64,000 nucleotides of DNA. Source: Pachyseris speciosa (taxonomy: Eukaryota; Cnidaria; Anthozoa; Scleractinia; Pachyseridae). The translations under genes and the position numbers were made by a program. A model generated the notes under the pieces. That model was not told the origin of the DNA. It was given only the letters and a program-made list of their open reading frames with translations, and ran no database searches. The stretch is taken from contig JAEMWC010000347.1 of assembly GCA_016490735.1 (NCBI GenBank), positions 159,501 through 223,500 of the forward strand. The letters run 5' to 3'. Numbering within the stretch: position 1 is the first letter of the stretch; every line of letters starts with the position of its first letter. Shown here one piece after another: positions 42,559-53,960 of the stretch.

Positions 42559-43153
42559 GCGTGCTCTGACGTTGTTAAAACGTGGTGCGGATCCTAATAT
42601 CCTTGTTAGTGGATTAAGTGCTCTTCACACTGCTGTGGGACTCGACTCTCCTCTCAATGTCCGTTTTACCCGGCTCCTGTTGGACTACGGCGGTGACCCT
42701 GATATCCCATCTGCCGATGGCCTGACACCCATTCACGTAGCCGCCATGTGGAACCGTGTAAACTGTCTTAAACTTCTGATAGACAGGGGAGGAAATCCCT
42801 ATCGGCAAGACAAGGACGGCTCAAATGCACTCACACTAGCAAGGGCTTTTGAAGAGGACACCAGCGCGGATACATCACAATTCCTTGCAAAGCTTGATGA
42901 CCGAATTTCTAAGCAGCTTACAGAAATGTCTTCAAGCTCAGTTTCGCTGAATTCCAACTTCTCTTTAGGTGGAAATTCCTATCCCCAGTCTATCCCAGTG
43001 AGCTGCGGCTTCTCAAGGAAAGAGCCGGGAAGGAGAGCGTCAGTGAGAACAGTTACTCGCAAGGTGTCGCGTAATTTTCGGCGAGTTTCGGGCCACTTTC
43101 GCCGGGGGATTGGACGAATTCGTAGCTTCCTTAGCAGTTCGTCGAGCAGTTGA
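42559..43153 (+). CDS. Ankyrin-repeat protein, terminal exon
   Basis: The acceptor TTTCTATTAG joins in frame to exon 2, giving about 250 residues in total. Three ankyrin repeats are visible: RALTLLKRGADPN...GLSALHTAV, FTRLLLDYGGDPD...GLTPIHVAA and CLKLLIDRGGNPY...GSNALTLA. The C-terminus is basic and Ser-rich (RRVSGHFRRGIGRIRSFLSS) and could bind nucleic acid or membranes. The repeats recall ANKLE1, but no LEM or GIY-YIG domain follows before the stop at 43151. Cellular role unknown. Confidence 0.85.
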
Positions 43154-44100
43154 TCGATGTAGATTAGCGTTCTCATGAACTTGTTTTTTAGAATGTCAAA
43201 AAAGAGTGACATGTTATTCATTTATTTATTTTTCCCTTTAATTTATAATATTGAACGAGAACATTTTGTTTTGTATCAAGATTCGTACCATAAATATAAT
43301 AGAACGTTTGATTTATATCTTATGCAGTTGGATGGTCGAAATGGTTTAAAGTGCTAAGTTCAAAGAACTCCAAGGCCACATGAGGTTATTAAATGAACTT
43401 ACAGTAGATGACCTTCATTGGTTAATCAGTAAACAGTCTGTTTGGTTTTATTGGACGAGCGGTGACCTCCCGCGTTTGTTACGTCCCTGCACAGTGAGGA
43501 GTTTGCTAATTACATTACACCCAAAGCCTTGATGTTTTATATCTGAATAAATGAACAACCACGCTACACAACAGTATCTAAAGCACTGGTTTTATAATTT
43601 AGTTGGGTCGTACAAATGTTTTCAATATTTGGAATATCATGGAACAAAAGATCACATATAAAAAATATCTATCCTCTCTATTTAGTTATTAACCAAAATG
43701 TTCTGCATCAAGAATTGCTTCCTAATTCTAAAAAAAATGAAAGAAGACTAAGAATTAAATCGACAATATACCAGAAAAATACTGAGTGTGATCCTCTTAA
43801 AAATCGAAGCTGGTAGAAAGTAAGTAGAACAGTGTGTTAACTCACCTCCCGCACTTTTTCGAACGTGGAATTCAGCTTTTCATAAAGTCGACTTTTTCTG
43901 TGTTGCCCTCCAAGTACGAGAGCATCTTCAGCGAATTTCAGCAGGCCTTCTTTTTCATCCTATTATGAGTAACAGTTCCAATGACTGGTGTTAACACAGA
44001 GTCAGTCCAGCGCCATAACAGCACCCTAAACTTCCTTACTGGCTGGGTATTCAGGTAAACAACTGTCTTTAGGTCCAGTTGAACATTGCTTTCGTTTTGA
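43154..44100. other. 3' UTR and intergenic stretch
   Basis: Apart from the polyadenylation signal, no supported feature. Confidence 0.5.
43546..43551 (+). promoter_or_regulatory. Candidate polyadenylation signal of the ankyrin gene
   Basis: AATAAA 393 bases after the stop codon, the first canonical signal downstream. Confidence 0.5.
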
Positions 44101-44104
44101 TTAA

Positions 44105-44898
44105 GGTGGCCGAACACAGTTTACACAGTTTTTGAAACTTGTGTAGCATTTATCTTTTATTCTAAAACCGTTGAACTCTAGGTACCCCAAATTGGCAGGA
44201 CATGAGTTAAAAGGATAGACTTTCGAATTTTGATAGTTACGTTGACGTATGTGCTGTTGCCATGGTAACGTGACTGGATATAAACATCAATTTTAAATCG
44301 TTTTTTTATATTTGCGGAAAATTCAGTCGTTAGATTTTCTCTATCATTTGCCTGAGAGAAACTTGTCACAATACTCACATGTAAACACCATTCCAATGAT
44401 ATTTTAACAGACCGATTTTTAGCTATTCGTCCGAGAAAGATAACTCCATTATTTACAATTCCCTCTGTTAAATTTCAGAATTGTTGCAATAACCTACTTT
44501 CTTGTTTCCTGAAGTATTTTCCTGCCAAATTTCGTGAAATTCTAACGGCCAGTTTTCGAGAAATACGCGTATTTCGGAGACTGACCTGAAAGAGTTCAAT
44601 CTCAATTTTTTGACTAACTACGCATGCGCTGCATTTAACTGGGTTCTTACGGTTCTCACGGTAACACAGAAAAACCTGCCAAATTTTGACTTTTTTCTGA
44701 CTTACCATTCTAACAAGACTTAAGTTTACAACACACTATCATTTTAAGAAGAAATATGCCTCCCATAAAACTGCCTTAGAACAAAAAACTCATCACTCTT
44801 TCGGTTCCTTGTTTGTTGTTGTCTTATCCTTGTGCACGCGCTGCCTCGCACCAGCACCAACGACTGGAGAGCGCGCGCGAAAACTGTGTTCGGCCACC
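44105..44898. mobile_element. TTAA-flanked non-autonomous element, GGTGGCCGAACACAG ends
   Basis: GGTGGCCGAACACAGTTT at 44105 is inverted exactly at the right end, with TTAA at 44101-44104 and 44899-44902. It shares the TTAAGGTGGC start with the element at 51581. No coding frame. Confidence 0.85.
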
Positions 44899-44902
44899 TT
44901 AA

Positions 44903-45451
44903 CAATGCAAAATTTCAGAAAACGTAAGGGACTCAAAATGGCTGTGAAACAATCGACTCACCACTGTCTTGCTTCAGGAGATTGGAGGGAAGCAGTGCAA
45001 AAATGACTTTGTTTTAGGACGCACTATCCTAAAGAAACCCTATCATCTCGGGTAATCCCGACATCTACAAAAGGTATGCACAGTAATAGGAGTCACCATC
45101 CTTAAGAATACCAATTAAAATAGCAACAATATCATCTTTTACTTTTCCCGAAAAAAGAGAGGAGGGTCCAAACTGGGCGACTTTTGCACTTCATAACTCT
45201 CGGTTATGACTGTCATGTATCATTCAAATTATGTAACATCAAAACTAAAACTACTCCAACATCGTACGATAGCCCATACCTAATTTTGAATCTGTTCTTT
45301 TAATTTAAACTAACGAAGTATAGAAAAAGCAAGAAGGATAGCCCAAAAAAGGCAAATTAGAACATATGCTTGTGACGCCAAAGGTTTTGTTTTTGAAGGT
45401 GATAGACCTTTTAGGGGCAGGTTTGATTGGGTTGCCGCCGTCGCGACTGAA
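44903..45451. other. Intergenic, nothing recognised
   Basis: No gene or repeat end before the inverted repeat at 45452. Confidence 0.5.
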
Positions 45452-45889
45452 CAGTCCGGGATATCCCTAAATTTAAGGACAGTCGTGACGTCACGGAGCT
45501 ATTGTTTTCACCCAAAATGGCGGACGATTCGCGAACGTGTTATAAGTTGATTGAATCCTTTGTTTCCAGGCATTTCTGAGCTTTCATATGGGACATTTTT
45601 TGAAGATACCATTTGTCAACAGATAAGTAGCCATATTGGAAGTGTTTGGGAGAGGTTTTGTGAAATATATCGGTTTGTTTCTAGGCGAAAATCTGCGCGA
45701 TGTAGGTGAAATTGTTGCCCGCGTTTCAAGGTACGTGGACAGTTATTAACATTATATTGTATTCAACGATTTTTCTTGAAGTTCTAAATATTTTTTCGCG
45801 ATTGTTTTATTGATAAAGTTTCGTCTGAAATATGAAGATGGTAGACAATCTAGATTTCTGGTAGACTTTCTTGGAAGTTCGATCCCAAG

Positions 45890-47458
45890 ATGGCCGCTGA
45901 TGAGAATGTATTTCGGAGAAGTATTCTATATGTTGTGGGAGACGTATTGCGAGATCCACAGGCTTCTATGACTGAGGAGCTTTGTTTCGCCTGGACTGGC
46001 TACTCGATGTTGTAAACAGAAACGCAGATTCGTTGGGTACGATCGTAGACCTGAATCAAGTTCGCGCTCATAGCTGCTCTTCTTCAGCTCGAACTGCCGA
46101 GATGGTAGGGACTTTAAGCATCGACGACGGGAACGGCAACGGCGACGGAAAAACCGAGAAAATACTGGGGAGAGGACGCGGTTGTGGAGTGAAATTGGAA
46201 GCAGTTAAGCAGCCGCCGAAGACGCCAACTTCTCTCGAAATATTCCTTCGCGTTCAGCCATTTTAATGATGATATGACCGATGTAGATTTTTTACTGTTG
46301 TGCAAACTGAATACGTCAACAAATCAGTGCTGGAGAACGACAAGTGTTTATCGGAGATTAGATATCACATCTTTAGCCGAGGTAATGTAATAAAATAAAA
46401 TAATAATAAAAAATTCACCAATATATTACCTAGAAGTAGCGACTAGATTAATATGAACTCAATTGAAATGTTCTGCATCGAAGGCCGGGATTTGCGAGAA
46501 ACGCTTTAGCAGTACGAGCATGCATGTCAATTTCCATATCTTTACATCTAGGAATTTGAACTGAAAACTACGATATGATAGAGAATTTTGGACGTTAGTT
46601 TTGAGCAACACTGATGACTAGTTCTTTTTCTCGGCCAGGTTTAGTGTAAATTAACAGCTCTAGTATGTCTTATTTCGAATGCGAAAAAGTAATGTTAGAG
46701 AGAACTGTCGATAAACAGTGTGAGACTCGCAAATCATTTCTAATTTCGGAGGCATCGGCGCTAGCTTTTTGTTTTGAAACAGCCGACTGATGAAATTTTT
46801 TAAGCTTATAGTTTGGGGAAGAAAATCAGGCAACAACTCAATGATTCAATTCCTTGGTATCTTAAGGCATCAATCCATATTAAAATTATCAATTTGGGGG
46901 CAAAAATAGAGCTAAAATATGTGAAATGCTACTCACGTTTTCACTCAACGCCAAACTAAGCTTTCTCACGTCGGGCCCCGAAGCAGAACGTCAAAATATT
47001 TCGCGCCAGACATGCGCAATACGACATTTGGGTTTCCCTCAGAAGTCTCACGTCCCCGTTGCCGTTCGCGTTGTCGATGCTTAAAGTCCCTGGTCTTAAG
47101 CGGTCAACGGGGCAGACCGCGTTACCGTATTACAGAGGAACAGCTTCAGTTTTTGATTGATCGTCAATTCACTCTCCGGGAAAAAGGAACTTGTCCAGAA
47201 ACTCTACGTTACAACGCAAGAGTACACATCGCGCCAGATGATGAATTTAAAAGGGATATTACCATGATAAGAAAGAACGCTGAGCAAAAATATGTCGACG
47301 CTCTCATTGAGTTTCACTATCGGCGAGAAGAGCGGAACAAAATTAAACTCACCAGGATCAAACAGCTAGAATCTAGAAATAATAATGATGTAAAACAACC
47401 TAAAGATAAGGCACACTCTATGGTCTCAGGACCAAATGTCGATCATCGAACATGCTGA
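45890..47458 (+). pseudogene. GRPRYRI-type ORF, interrupted by a 985-bp MITE
   Basis: From ATG 45890 a frame reads MAADENVFRRSILYVVGDVL; after a small shift near 45975 it continues FRLDWLLDVVNRNADSLGTI. It is cut at 46106 and resumes in frame after 47094 with LSGQRGRPRYRITEEQLQFL. This RGRPRY-I-EEQL block precedes an HTH/integrase-like core in proteins repeated in fish and cnidarian genomes, but here the core is missing and an unrelated charged tail follows to the stop at 47456. Function not assigned; probably transposon-derived. Confidence 0.55.
46107..47091. mobile_element. 985-bp MITE with GGT duplication
   Basis: Inverted ends of ~40 bp starting AGGGACTTTAAGCATCGACG, rich in AACGGCAACGG, flanked by GGT (46104-46106, 47092-47094). 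Setting it aside closes the surrounding ORF in frame. The ends resemble in style those at 26111. Confidence 0.85.
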
Positions 47459-47469
47459 GGTATATAAGG

Positions 47470-47950
47470 GCCAGAGATTTGAAAAGGAGTCTATTCTTGA
47501 CGTACGCACGCACTTCAAACCGACAGATCCAATTCAAGCATTTCAGCTGGCATTTTAACTCCTGTCACTCTTCGGGCGTCAGCAAATTATCTAAGGAGGT
47601 TATTAGAACTAACTCCTCAAAAGAAAAATTTGAAGGAAACTCTGTTCTATTTAAACAAAAAAGATTTTAGATGTTATCCAGATAACCTTGTGAACATGAC
47701 CCTGTCGGGAGTTAATTATAGTGAAAGAATGTCGTCTCTACAAAATAAACAAAAAACACGCAAACTAATTTTGCCGTTTGTTACAGAATATCGCCCATCA
47801 GTGCCTTTAGAATCTCAAACAGATTCTAATGAACAAATGACACCTTAATACAAAGCCAGCCTTTGCTAAGAAAAATCTTTAAAAATACACCCCCGATCTC
47901 ATACAGAAAAGGGAGGTCTATGTGTGCCTCGTTAGAGCTAAACTTTGAAG
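47470..47950 (+). pseudogene. Penelope-like RT thumb fragment
   Basis: Shifting frames give VRTHFKPTD, then SKEVIRTNSSKEKFEG, then CYPDNLVNMTLSGVNYSERM and RKLILPFVTEYRPSVP, then FKNTPPISYRKGRS. These are the consecutive C-terminal RT blocks of Penelope-like elements. The GIY-YIG part is not found downstream, but a hammerhead motif of the right type lies at 48866. Confidence 0.75.
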
Positions 47951-48841
47951 GTCTTTGAATTTCCTATCGTGTTTCGCCTGTATACACCTTGAGCAGCCTA
48001 TAAGAATTGTTCCCTACAGACGAAGATGGGCGGTCCGGGAACAGATCTAGCTGGGTATAAAGTCGAAAACAGCGACCTAAAATTTTGAATTATTCTTTGA
48101 GCGCGTGGCTCTGCCTGGATCCAACTGAGAAACCTCTGTTTCACTTGCATGACGGCGGACTGATGTCTCATTGCCATTCATTGTGGTATTGGTTGTTGTG
48201 TTGCTCCGACCCTCCTCTAACAATGAGATACATTGGGCTAAAAGTCCTCCCTCACAGGTAGTTTCCTCTCGAGCGACCATTTCAAACAAGGAATTAATTT
48301 TCTATACGCGGTGACTTAGGCATCGCATGTATGTTTATGAAGTACAATTTAGAACTAGTTGTTACCCAGGTTCTGCTCGGTTCCCCATTTGAGCCACACC
48401 CCCATCAGAATAGAAATTGAAGCGACAGAACAGAAATTGGATCAGTTGTTAATTGTTTCGTAATTTCTGTTTTGTTGCTCCAATTTCTGTTTTAGTGTCT
48501 TTATTTCACTTCTCGTGTCTTAATTTCTGTTCTGTTGCTTCAATTTCTTTTGTGGTGTCTCAATTTCTGTTCCAACTCTTTAGAAAAGAATTTGATTGCC
48601 AGTAAGGAAAATTGGAGATTCTGCATAACACAATTTGAAACATAATTTTGGCGGAGATCACCTCTCATACCTGCAAACATCAAAGGAGCAAAACAAAGAG
48701 GCCAAGATTTATGTTGGAGGGTCCATGACCATGCACATCTTTTGTTTTGCACCCGTGTACTATGCATGAACTACATAATTGCTTATGTTTCTATTTGGTT
48801 TATTGCATGAACACATGTGACCCCCACATCAGTGATTAGTG
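47951..48841. other. Stretch between Penelope fragment and hammerhead
   Basis: Contains a low-complexity run of TTTCTGTTTTGTTGCTTCAA-like units (about 48410-48570), four or five imperfect copies. No gene. Confidence 0.5.
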
Positions 48842-48872
48842 TTTGTCCAGTGTTGACACTGGACAAACACTG
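48839..48872. repeat. 15-bp hairpin with TTGA loop
   Basis: AGTGTTTGTCCAGTG and CACTGGACAAACACT are exact reverse complements and lead directly into the hammerhead core. Confidence 0.88.
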
Positions 48873-48910
48873 ATGAAGGGGTTATCCCCGAAACGTCTGA
48901 CTGTTAAAAA
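48858..48910 (+). ncRNA. Hammerhead ribozyme motif, third copy
   Basis: CTGATGA at 48870-48876, stem II GGGG/CCCC with loop TTAT, GAAA at 48890-48893, stem III the self-complementary ACGT, and cleavage triplet GTC (48895-48897). All conserved core bases are present. Stem I is weak unless the adjacent hairpin takes part. It probably belongs to the Penelope relic at 47470-47950. Confidence 0.7.
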
Positions 48911-50278
48911 TACAGTTTCTGAGCACTCAAAACAACAACAAAACTTTCATTTAGCATTCAACTCGAGTGCTACGCAGCAAAACATTTTTTGGACTATGAA
49001 CGCATGTGACCATCTATTGTTATTTGTGCACGGCCAACCCTCAAAATAGCAAACAAAAAATATAACAAAGAACTTCGGTAGGTTTCATAACCATTTCCCT
49101 CTATTAACTATGATTTAGCTAACACCAATAATGCTGTACACTTCAACTACGTTCAGCACATTCAATACATTTATAGTTGATGCTTTTTTTATTTCAGGTC
49201 CTTTCATCAACCAAGAAGATCAAATAAAATGATTAAAAATGAATTGTCTGCCTGGTCTTTTGTTTTTAAGGCTGTATTTCACTGTTACTTCTTGAGCAAA
49301 GGGGAGTCACATGTTTATGGGCATTAGAATCCTGCTGGATTTACCTTGCATTAATTTCTTCAATCCCAGATTAAATCATGATAATGGCTTCAGGTGTTAT
49401 TTTGAAATGAAAACAAAATTCAAATACATGTAAAGGGCTTTGCATTAGGTATCACTTACAAAAGGATTTTGGGTGTCCAGAAAATCAGAAATGAACTTTT
49501 AAGAATCGCCACGACTTCAGTCATTCTACTTGATTAAAATACAATGAACAACCAATTGCCATGCTACCTAATTCCTACTTTTATTCAGTCAAATCACTGC
49601 ACGGTTACTGATTCCTCTTGTTGCATGGTTGTTACAACAGGTTCAATTTTAATCTGGTAATTGTTTATCAATCCTGCCACAAAATGGGATAAAGGTGTTT
49701 GCTTAAAATAGGCCTGCATGAATATTTTTATTTGTGCCTGTAAAGGGGTCACATTCAAGCGAGTATAAGCAGTTTTTAGTCGTGGATACGCGAAGCGTAG
49801 GGACGAGTATTTTGTTAGGGGTCAGATTATGCAAATTTGTCACTCACTCAGATGTAAACAAATCAATATGTCAACGGCATACCAATAGATATCGATTTTC
49901 CGAAGTATTGCCGGAACACCTCTATCGGCTTTCCTAAGTAATGTCTAAGGAGCAACAGTCGAACCGATGAACGGAAAGTAACTTTATTTCAGCTCGGTTC
50001 GAACTAATAAACGACAAAAGGAACGTCCGATTAAACAGCCGAACGGCGAAAGAAATTATAATCAATATTCCGTCACAAGCGCAGCTTCTCCTACGTTCAT
50101 CCAATTCACGATCTGTGGAATTAATATATGAGCCGTTCAACCCAAGATATTTTCCAAGTGTGCACAGGAATTGACGACGGAAACTTTTGACACCAATATA
50201 GGTGCATTCGCGAAGCCATTTTCAGTGTTGGAAATAATATTCAACGCAGTCTAAAATTAAATTATTTTTAGGTGGCGC
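48911..50278. other. No gene seen
   Basis: AT-rich sequence. Short frames such as 49734-49937 match nothing. Confidence 0.5.
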
Positions 50279-50287
50279 CATCGCGTC

Positions 50288-50513
50288 TAGCCTGCGTAGT
50301 AGACGTTAACTAACCCCGGTTAGTAACGTCTGCGAAGCAGCGCCCAATTCCGTACCAAAATTTGAGTACGCGTTATGATTGGCTCGTCAACAAAAGCCTT
50401 TAGTTGACGAGCCAATCACAGCATGTAATCAAATTCTGGTACAGAACAAGGAATTTGGCGCTGCTTCGCAGACGTTACTAACCGGGGTTAGTTTACATCT
50501 GCGACGCAGGCTA
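50288..50513. mobile_element. 226-bp foldback MITE, 9-bp duplication (Mutator-like)
   Basis: TAGCCTGCG...GAAGCAGCGCC is inverted along nearly the whole element. The direct repeat CATCGCGTC lies at 50279-50287 and 50514-50522. The TAGCCT end and 9-bp duplication match the element at 6765. Confidence 0.9.
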
Positions 50514-50522
50514 CATCGCGTC

Positions 50523-51576
50523 TAGCCACAATGTAAACACAAGTTTGCTTTGAGAAATACTCTTCGTTTTAACTAAACGCGCCATTTTTTCAGTGAAAGT
50601 TTTGAATGAAACTTGTTTATTTTAATATCCAAAAGCATGGCGTCAATGGTTGTTTAAGAAAACGACGGCAAATGTTGCATTTCCCACCGGCAGTAAAAAA
50701 CACAATTTGCATATGTCAAATTTCGGTTGCGTTCGTTCGACAGCTTTGTGTAACAGTTTCCTCGAAATACTGCAGTGTTTGGCTGGCTTCGTTTTGGCGA
50801 AATCGTCCCTTTGACTGATATTTTTCCGATGACACGGACAAGACAGAAACCTGTTCAGCTTTCAAAAGGAGCACATTTTTTTAAACTCCCACGATATCTC
50901 CCTGCCTCGATAATTCATTCAAACGCGAATATGTAAATATGCACCTGAGGTTAAATTGTGTTTAGTAAGCTCATGAGCAATAAAATTGATACTCAAAAGA
51001 GCTAGACGTTTGAACGCATTAAAACGTTTTTAAACACTTTCGAGAAAGAGTTTTCACGCGTTTAAACTAGTTAAAACGCCGTTTTCTCGAGTCACCTCGG
51101 CTTAATCCCCCTTATCGTAAATAAGTCTTCACAGTTGCACTTTGATTAATTTAATTCAGAATTGATACAGCCTCTACTCTGTATGATCACACATCTGTGG
51201 AAAATGAAAATAATTAAAACACGTACGCCTAGAGAATTAAAACGTTTTGCTTAAAAGACAACTCTACAAAAATGAAATGCACGTAAGCTTAATTAAAACA
51301 ACAAGACAACTCATCGAACAATCTATAGTCATTTTTATTTACTTTCAACTGACCAGACCCCTTCTAAATATGTCTTATCTTTACTGGTTCGTTGACAAGA
51401 AAAAGGACAAGAAAGATATAAACAAACATCACTAACTTTATGAAGATGACTTGTTTAAGCTTATAGCTGAAATAGCCATAAAGCCGTCAACAATTTTTCT
51501 CCGCAAATGATCCCTGAAAGCTAATGGTGAAAATAACCGAGGCGAAGACACACATAAATGCAATTGACTTTCTCGC
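50523..51576. other. No gene seen
   Basis: Frames at 50606-50818 and 51247-51435 show no recognisable similarity. Confidence 0.45.
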
Positions 51577-52100
51577 TTAAGGTGGCTGGTACCGGTTTTA
51601 CTCGCGTGGAGAGTTTGGCCACTAGCGCGCGCGTCACACTTTTTACGCGCGAGATTTAAGGTGGCTGGTACCAGTTCTACTCGCGTGGAGAGTCTGGCTA
51701 CTAGCGCGCGCGTCACACTTTACACGCGCGAGATTTGAAGAACGGGAAAAACAAAAACAAAGAGGCGGCGCGAAGCTTTCTTCGAGCAAGGATACGTTTG
51801 TCCTGCTCAGAACGAAATTCGCGTTTATCTGAGGCCGTATGTACTCCATCGACTTAAATTAATTCAATTTACATAGGAAAATTTGCTTCCGGAGATTGAT
51901 AATGCATATTAAAGTTCTCTACTGCGATCGATCGTGTCGGGAACCGGGAGGATGAGAAGCCGGAAAGTAATCATAAAACTGCAAGAGTGGGATAGCACTT
52001 CAATTTTACTTACAGGTAATACAGCTCAACATTCTATCATTACTATGCCTCACCACCTCCTGTTGTTTGTCGTGAATCACATCTGCACTTGAAAAAAATT

Positions 52101-52127
52101 CAGGACTTCAACGGGGTTTGAACCCAC
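52101..52127 (-). repeat. Inverted scrap of a tRNA-SINE
   Basis: GGACTTCAACGGGGTTTGAA is the reverse complement of the B box and acceptor region of the SINE copies that follow. Confidence 0.75.
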
Positions 52128-52132
52128 AATTG

Positions 52133-52136
52133 ACCT

Positions 52137-52169
<33 letters not shown>

Positions 52170-52173
52170 ACCT

Positions 52174-52214
<41 letters not shown>

Positions 52215-52423
52215 ATCGCACCGGTAATCGCGAGGTCACGGGTTCAAACCCCGTTGAAGTCCTGAATTTTTTTCAGGCTTCTTTTCGCAATTGCATAAAT
52301 TGCGTTCACAACTGCGAGGATCATTCTTCATTTGATTTCATTTCCGCAGTTCATATATGATTCATTTCATATATCATTCACACTCATTTCTTTCACGGGA
52401 TCATATGAACCCACAATTGACCT

Positions 52424-52464
<41 letters not shown>

Positions 52465-52590
52465 ATCGCACCGGTAATCGCGAGGTCACGGGTTCAAACC
52501 CCGTTGAAGTCCTGAATTTTTTTTTCAGGCTTCTTTTCGCAATTGCATAAATTGCGTTCACAACTGCGAGGATCATTCTTCATTTGACTA
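52133..52590 (+). mobile_element. Two tandem tRNA-headed SINEs
   Basis: tRNA-like heads at 52184-52256 and 52438-52511 have paired acceptor arms (GGCTTCA/TGAAGTC), A box TAGCTCAGTTGG and B box GGTTCAAACCC. The anticodon loop is eight bases without U33, so they are not functional tRNAs. Each is followed by a CCTGAA-T(n)-TTCAGG hairpin and the body TTCGCAATTGCATAAATTGC. The leader TTGACCTGCTCCCAACGTCA is repeated, once as a partial unit at 52133. Confidence 0.85.
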
Positions 52591-52799
52591 AATGTATAAT
52601 TTAATCTTGCAAAAGTTTTCTCACGGCCTCGGTTTGCCTTTGTGTTCTTTTCTCTCAAAGTTTACGTCGTGAAAAAGCTGAAAACTGGTACTAACCACCT
52701 TTTTCTGTGTAAGGTTAGTTTTGCCCTGTTTAAAAAGAAATTTACGTTTATCAGAGGGCTTATCTACTCCATCGACTTTAATTTATTCAATTTATAGCA

Positions 52800-53209
52800 G
52801 AAAATTTGTGTCTGGAGCTCAGTGCTCAAGTTTTAAAGCCAAACTTCCCATCTGTGCTGCGATCGGTCGTGTTGAGGACCGGGAACGCAAGGACGCGAAA
52901 ACTAATTGTACACCTCCAGATAAAGTAGACTATTGCTTCAATTTACCTGGTTCTATCTGCTTGGCCGCATTACTCGGCTTATGGCTCTTCTACTCCACGG
53001 CCATTGCGTATGCTGGTAAGAGTGACGACGAAAAGGAAAATTGTTTCAAGTCTCGGCGACGTAAAGGTTGCTTTGCGTCCGAAAGACGCGTTACCAATCT
53101 TAAAAATATTGCGATAGCTAGAGAAGCAAGAATTCGACGCAAAGAAAATCAACCAGAAGAAGAAGAAGACAATGAACCTCCGAGGAAAATTGGGACAAGG
53201 TCAAAACAG
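52800..53209 (+). CDS. Transposase exon 1 (N-terminal, basic)
   Basis: An open frame to a donor AAACAG/GTATTT in phase 0. Its 3' part encodes FKSRRRKGCFASERRVTNLK, then an acidic run, as at the start of the Mutator-like transposase proteins I recall from cnidarian genomes. The true start is unclear; no in-frame ATG stands out, and the upstream portion may be UTR. Confidence 0.55.
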
Positions 53210-53402
53210 GTATTTCCTTTTAGTGTTGAACATTATTTTAACAACATTAGCTGCTACAAACTGTTTCATTTGGCTATCACGCCCACCTTCCACCCCTTTT
53301 GTGAGTTTTTTGTTATTATCGTTTTTGCAAGAGTTCAAATAAATAAATAAATTGAAATTGAAAATGCCTGACGTCAATCGGCTGATTATTTTATAATTAC
53401 AG

Positions 53403-53496
53403 AGAACTAAACATGAAGTGGACATTTGCGGGACAAGACTGATTGACCTACACGTTCTCAGAAATGACCTGAAATCTTGTTCAAGCTGTCAGGCAG
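53403..53496 (+). CDS. Transposase exon 2
   Basis: The acceptor ATAATTACAG and donor GCAG/GTGAGT bound 94 bases, entering in phase 0 and leaving in phase 1. It encodes VDICGTRLIDLHVLRNDL and KSCSSCQA, a C-x2-C that begins the zinc-binding lead of the transposase domain. Confidence 0.68.
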
Positions 53497-53960
53497 GTGA
53501 GTCAGCTTTGGAGACATGAAGACGTTTTGTCCCCAGTAGTAAACACATTAAACATTTGTTCAAAACGTTATTTTATTAACGCATTTTACAAAATAATACA
53601 ACAATGCTTTGCTTGTGAAAGTATACATGATTAACAACAACACAACACCACCACCATCAACTAGTGCATAAATAAATTAATTAATCAATCTTGTATAAAC
53701 AATATTTACAGAGCTCAGTTTGTAAGCAGTGTACTCACTCTGTCAGTAACCACACTGTAAGTTCATGCACCATCCCCGTTATTATTTTGATTTGGAACTC
53801 CTACAATAAATTAGTTAAGATTTTTATATATTCATATATTTATATTTTATGATTTTCATATATTCATTCTCAAAGTAAAATTCCTTGCCTTAACATACAT
53901 GTATGAACCAAGATGCATGTTGTTCACACTAGATGACAGATTTTGTTTTTGGTCCCACAG

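Larger units (their letters stand above)
51581..52703 (+). mobile_element. Internally deleted TTAA-type element (relative of the next one)
   Basis: Starts TTAA-GGTGGCTGGTACC and ends with a diverged inverse near 52703. Its left part (about 51800-52020) matches 52722-52960. Its 52003-52090 matches 56975-57055, and 52588-52703 matches 57757-57871, so the coding middle of the larger element is missing. The first ~79 bases are duplicated in tandem (51577-51655 and 51656-51734). SINEs are inserted inside. Confidence 0.72.

Noticed and set aside
46114..46305. Minus-strand frame in the MITE
   Set aside because: Low-complexity antisense of the terminal inverted repeat; no domain.
52184..52511. Functional tRNA genes
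   Set aside because: The anticodon loop has eight bases and lacks U33; the copies continue into a SINE body.
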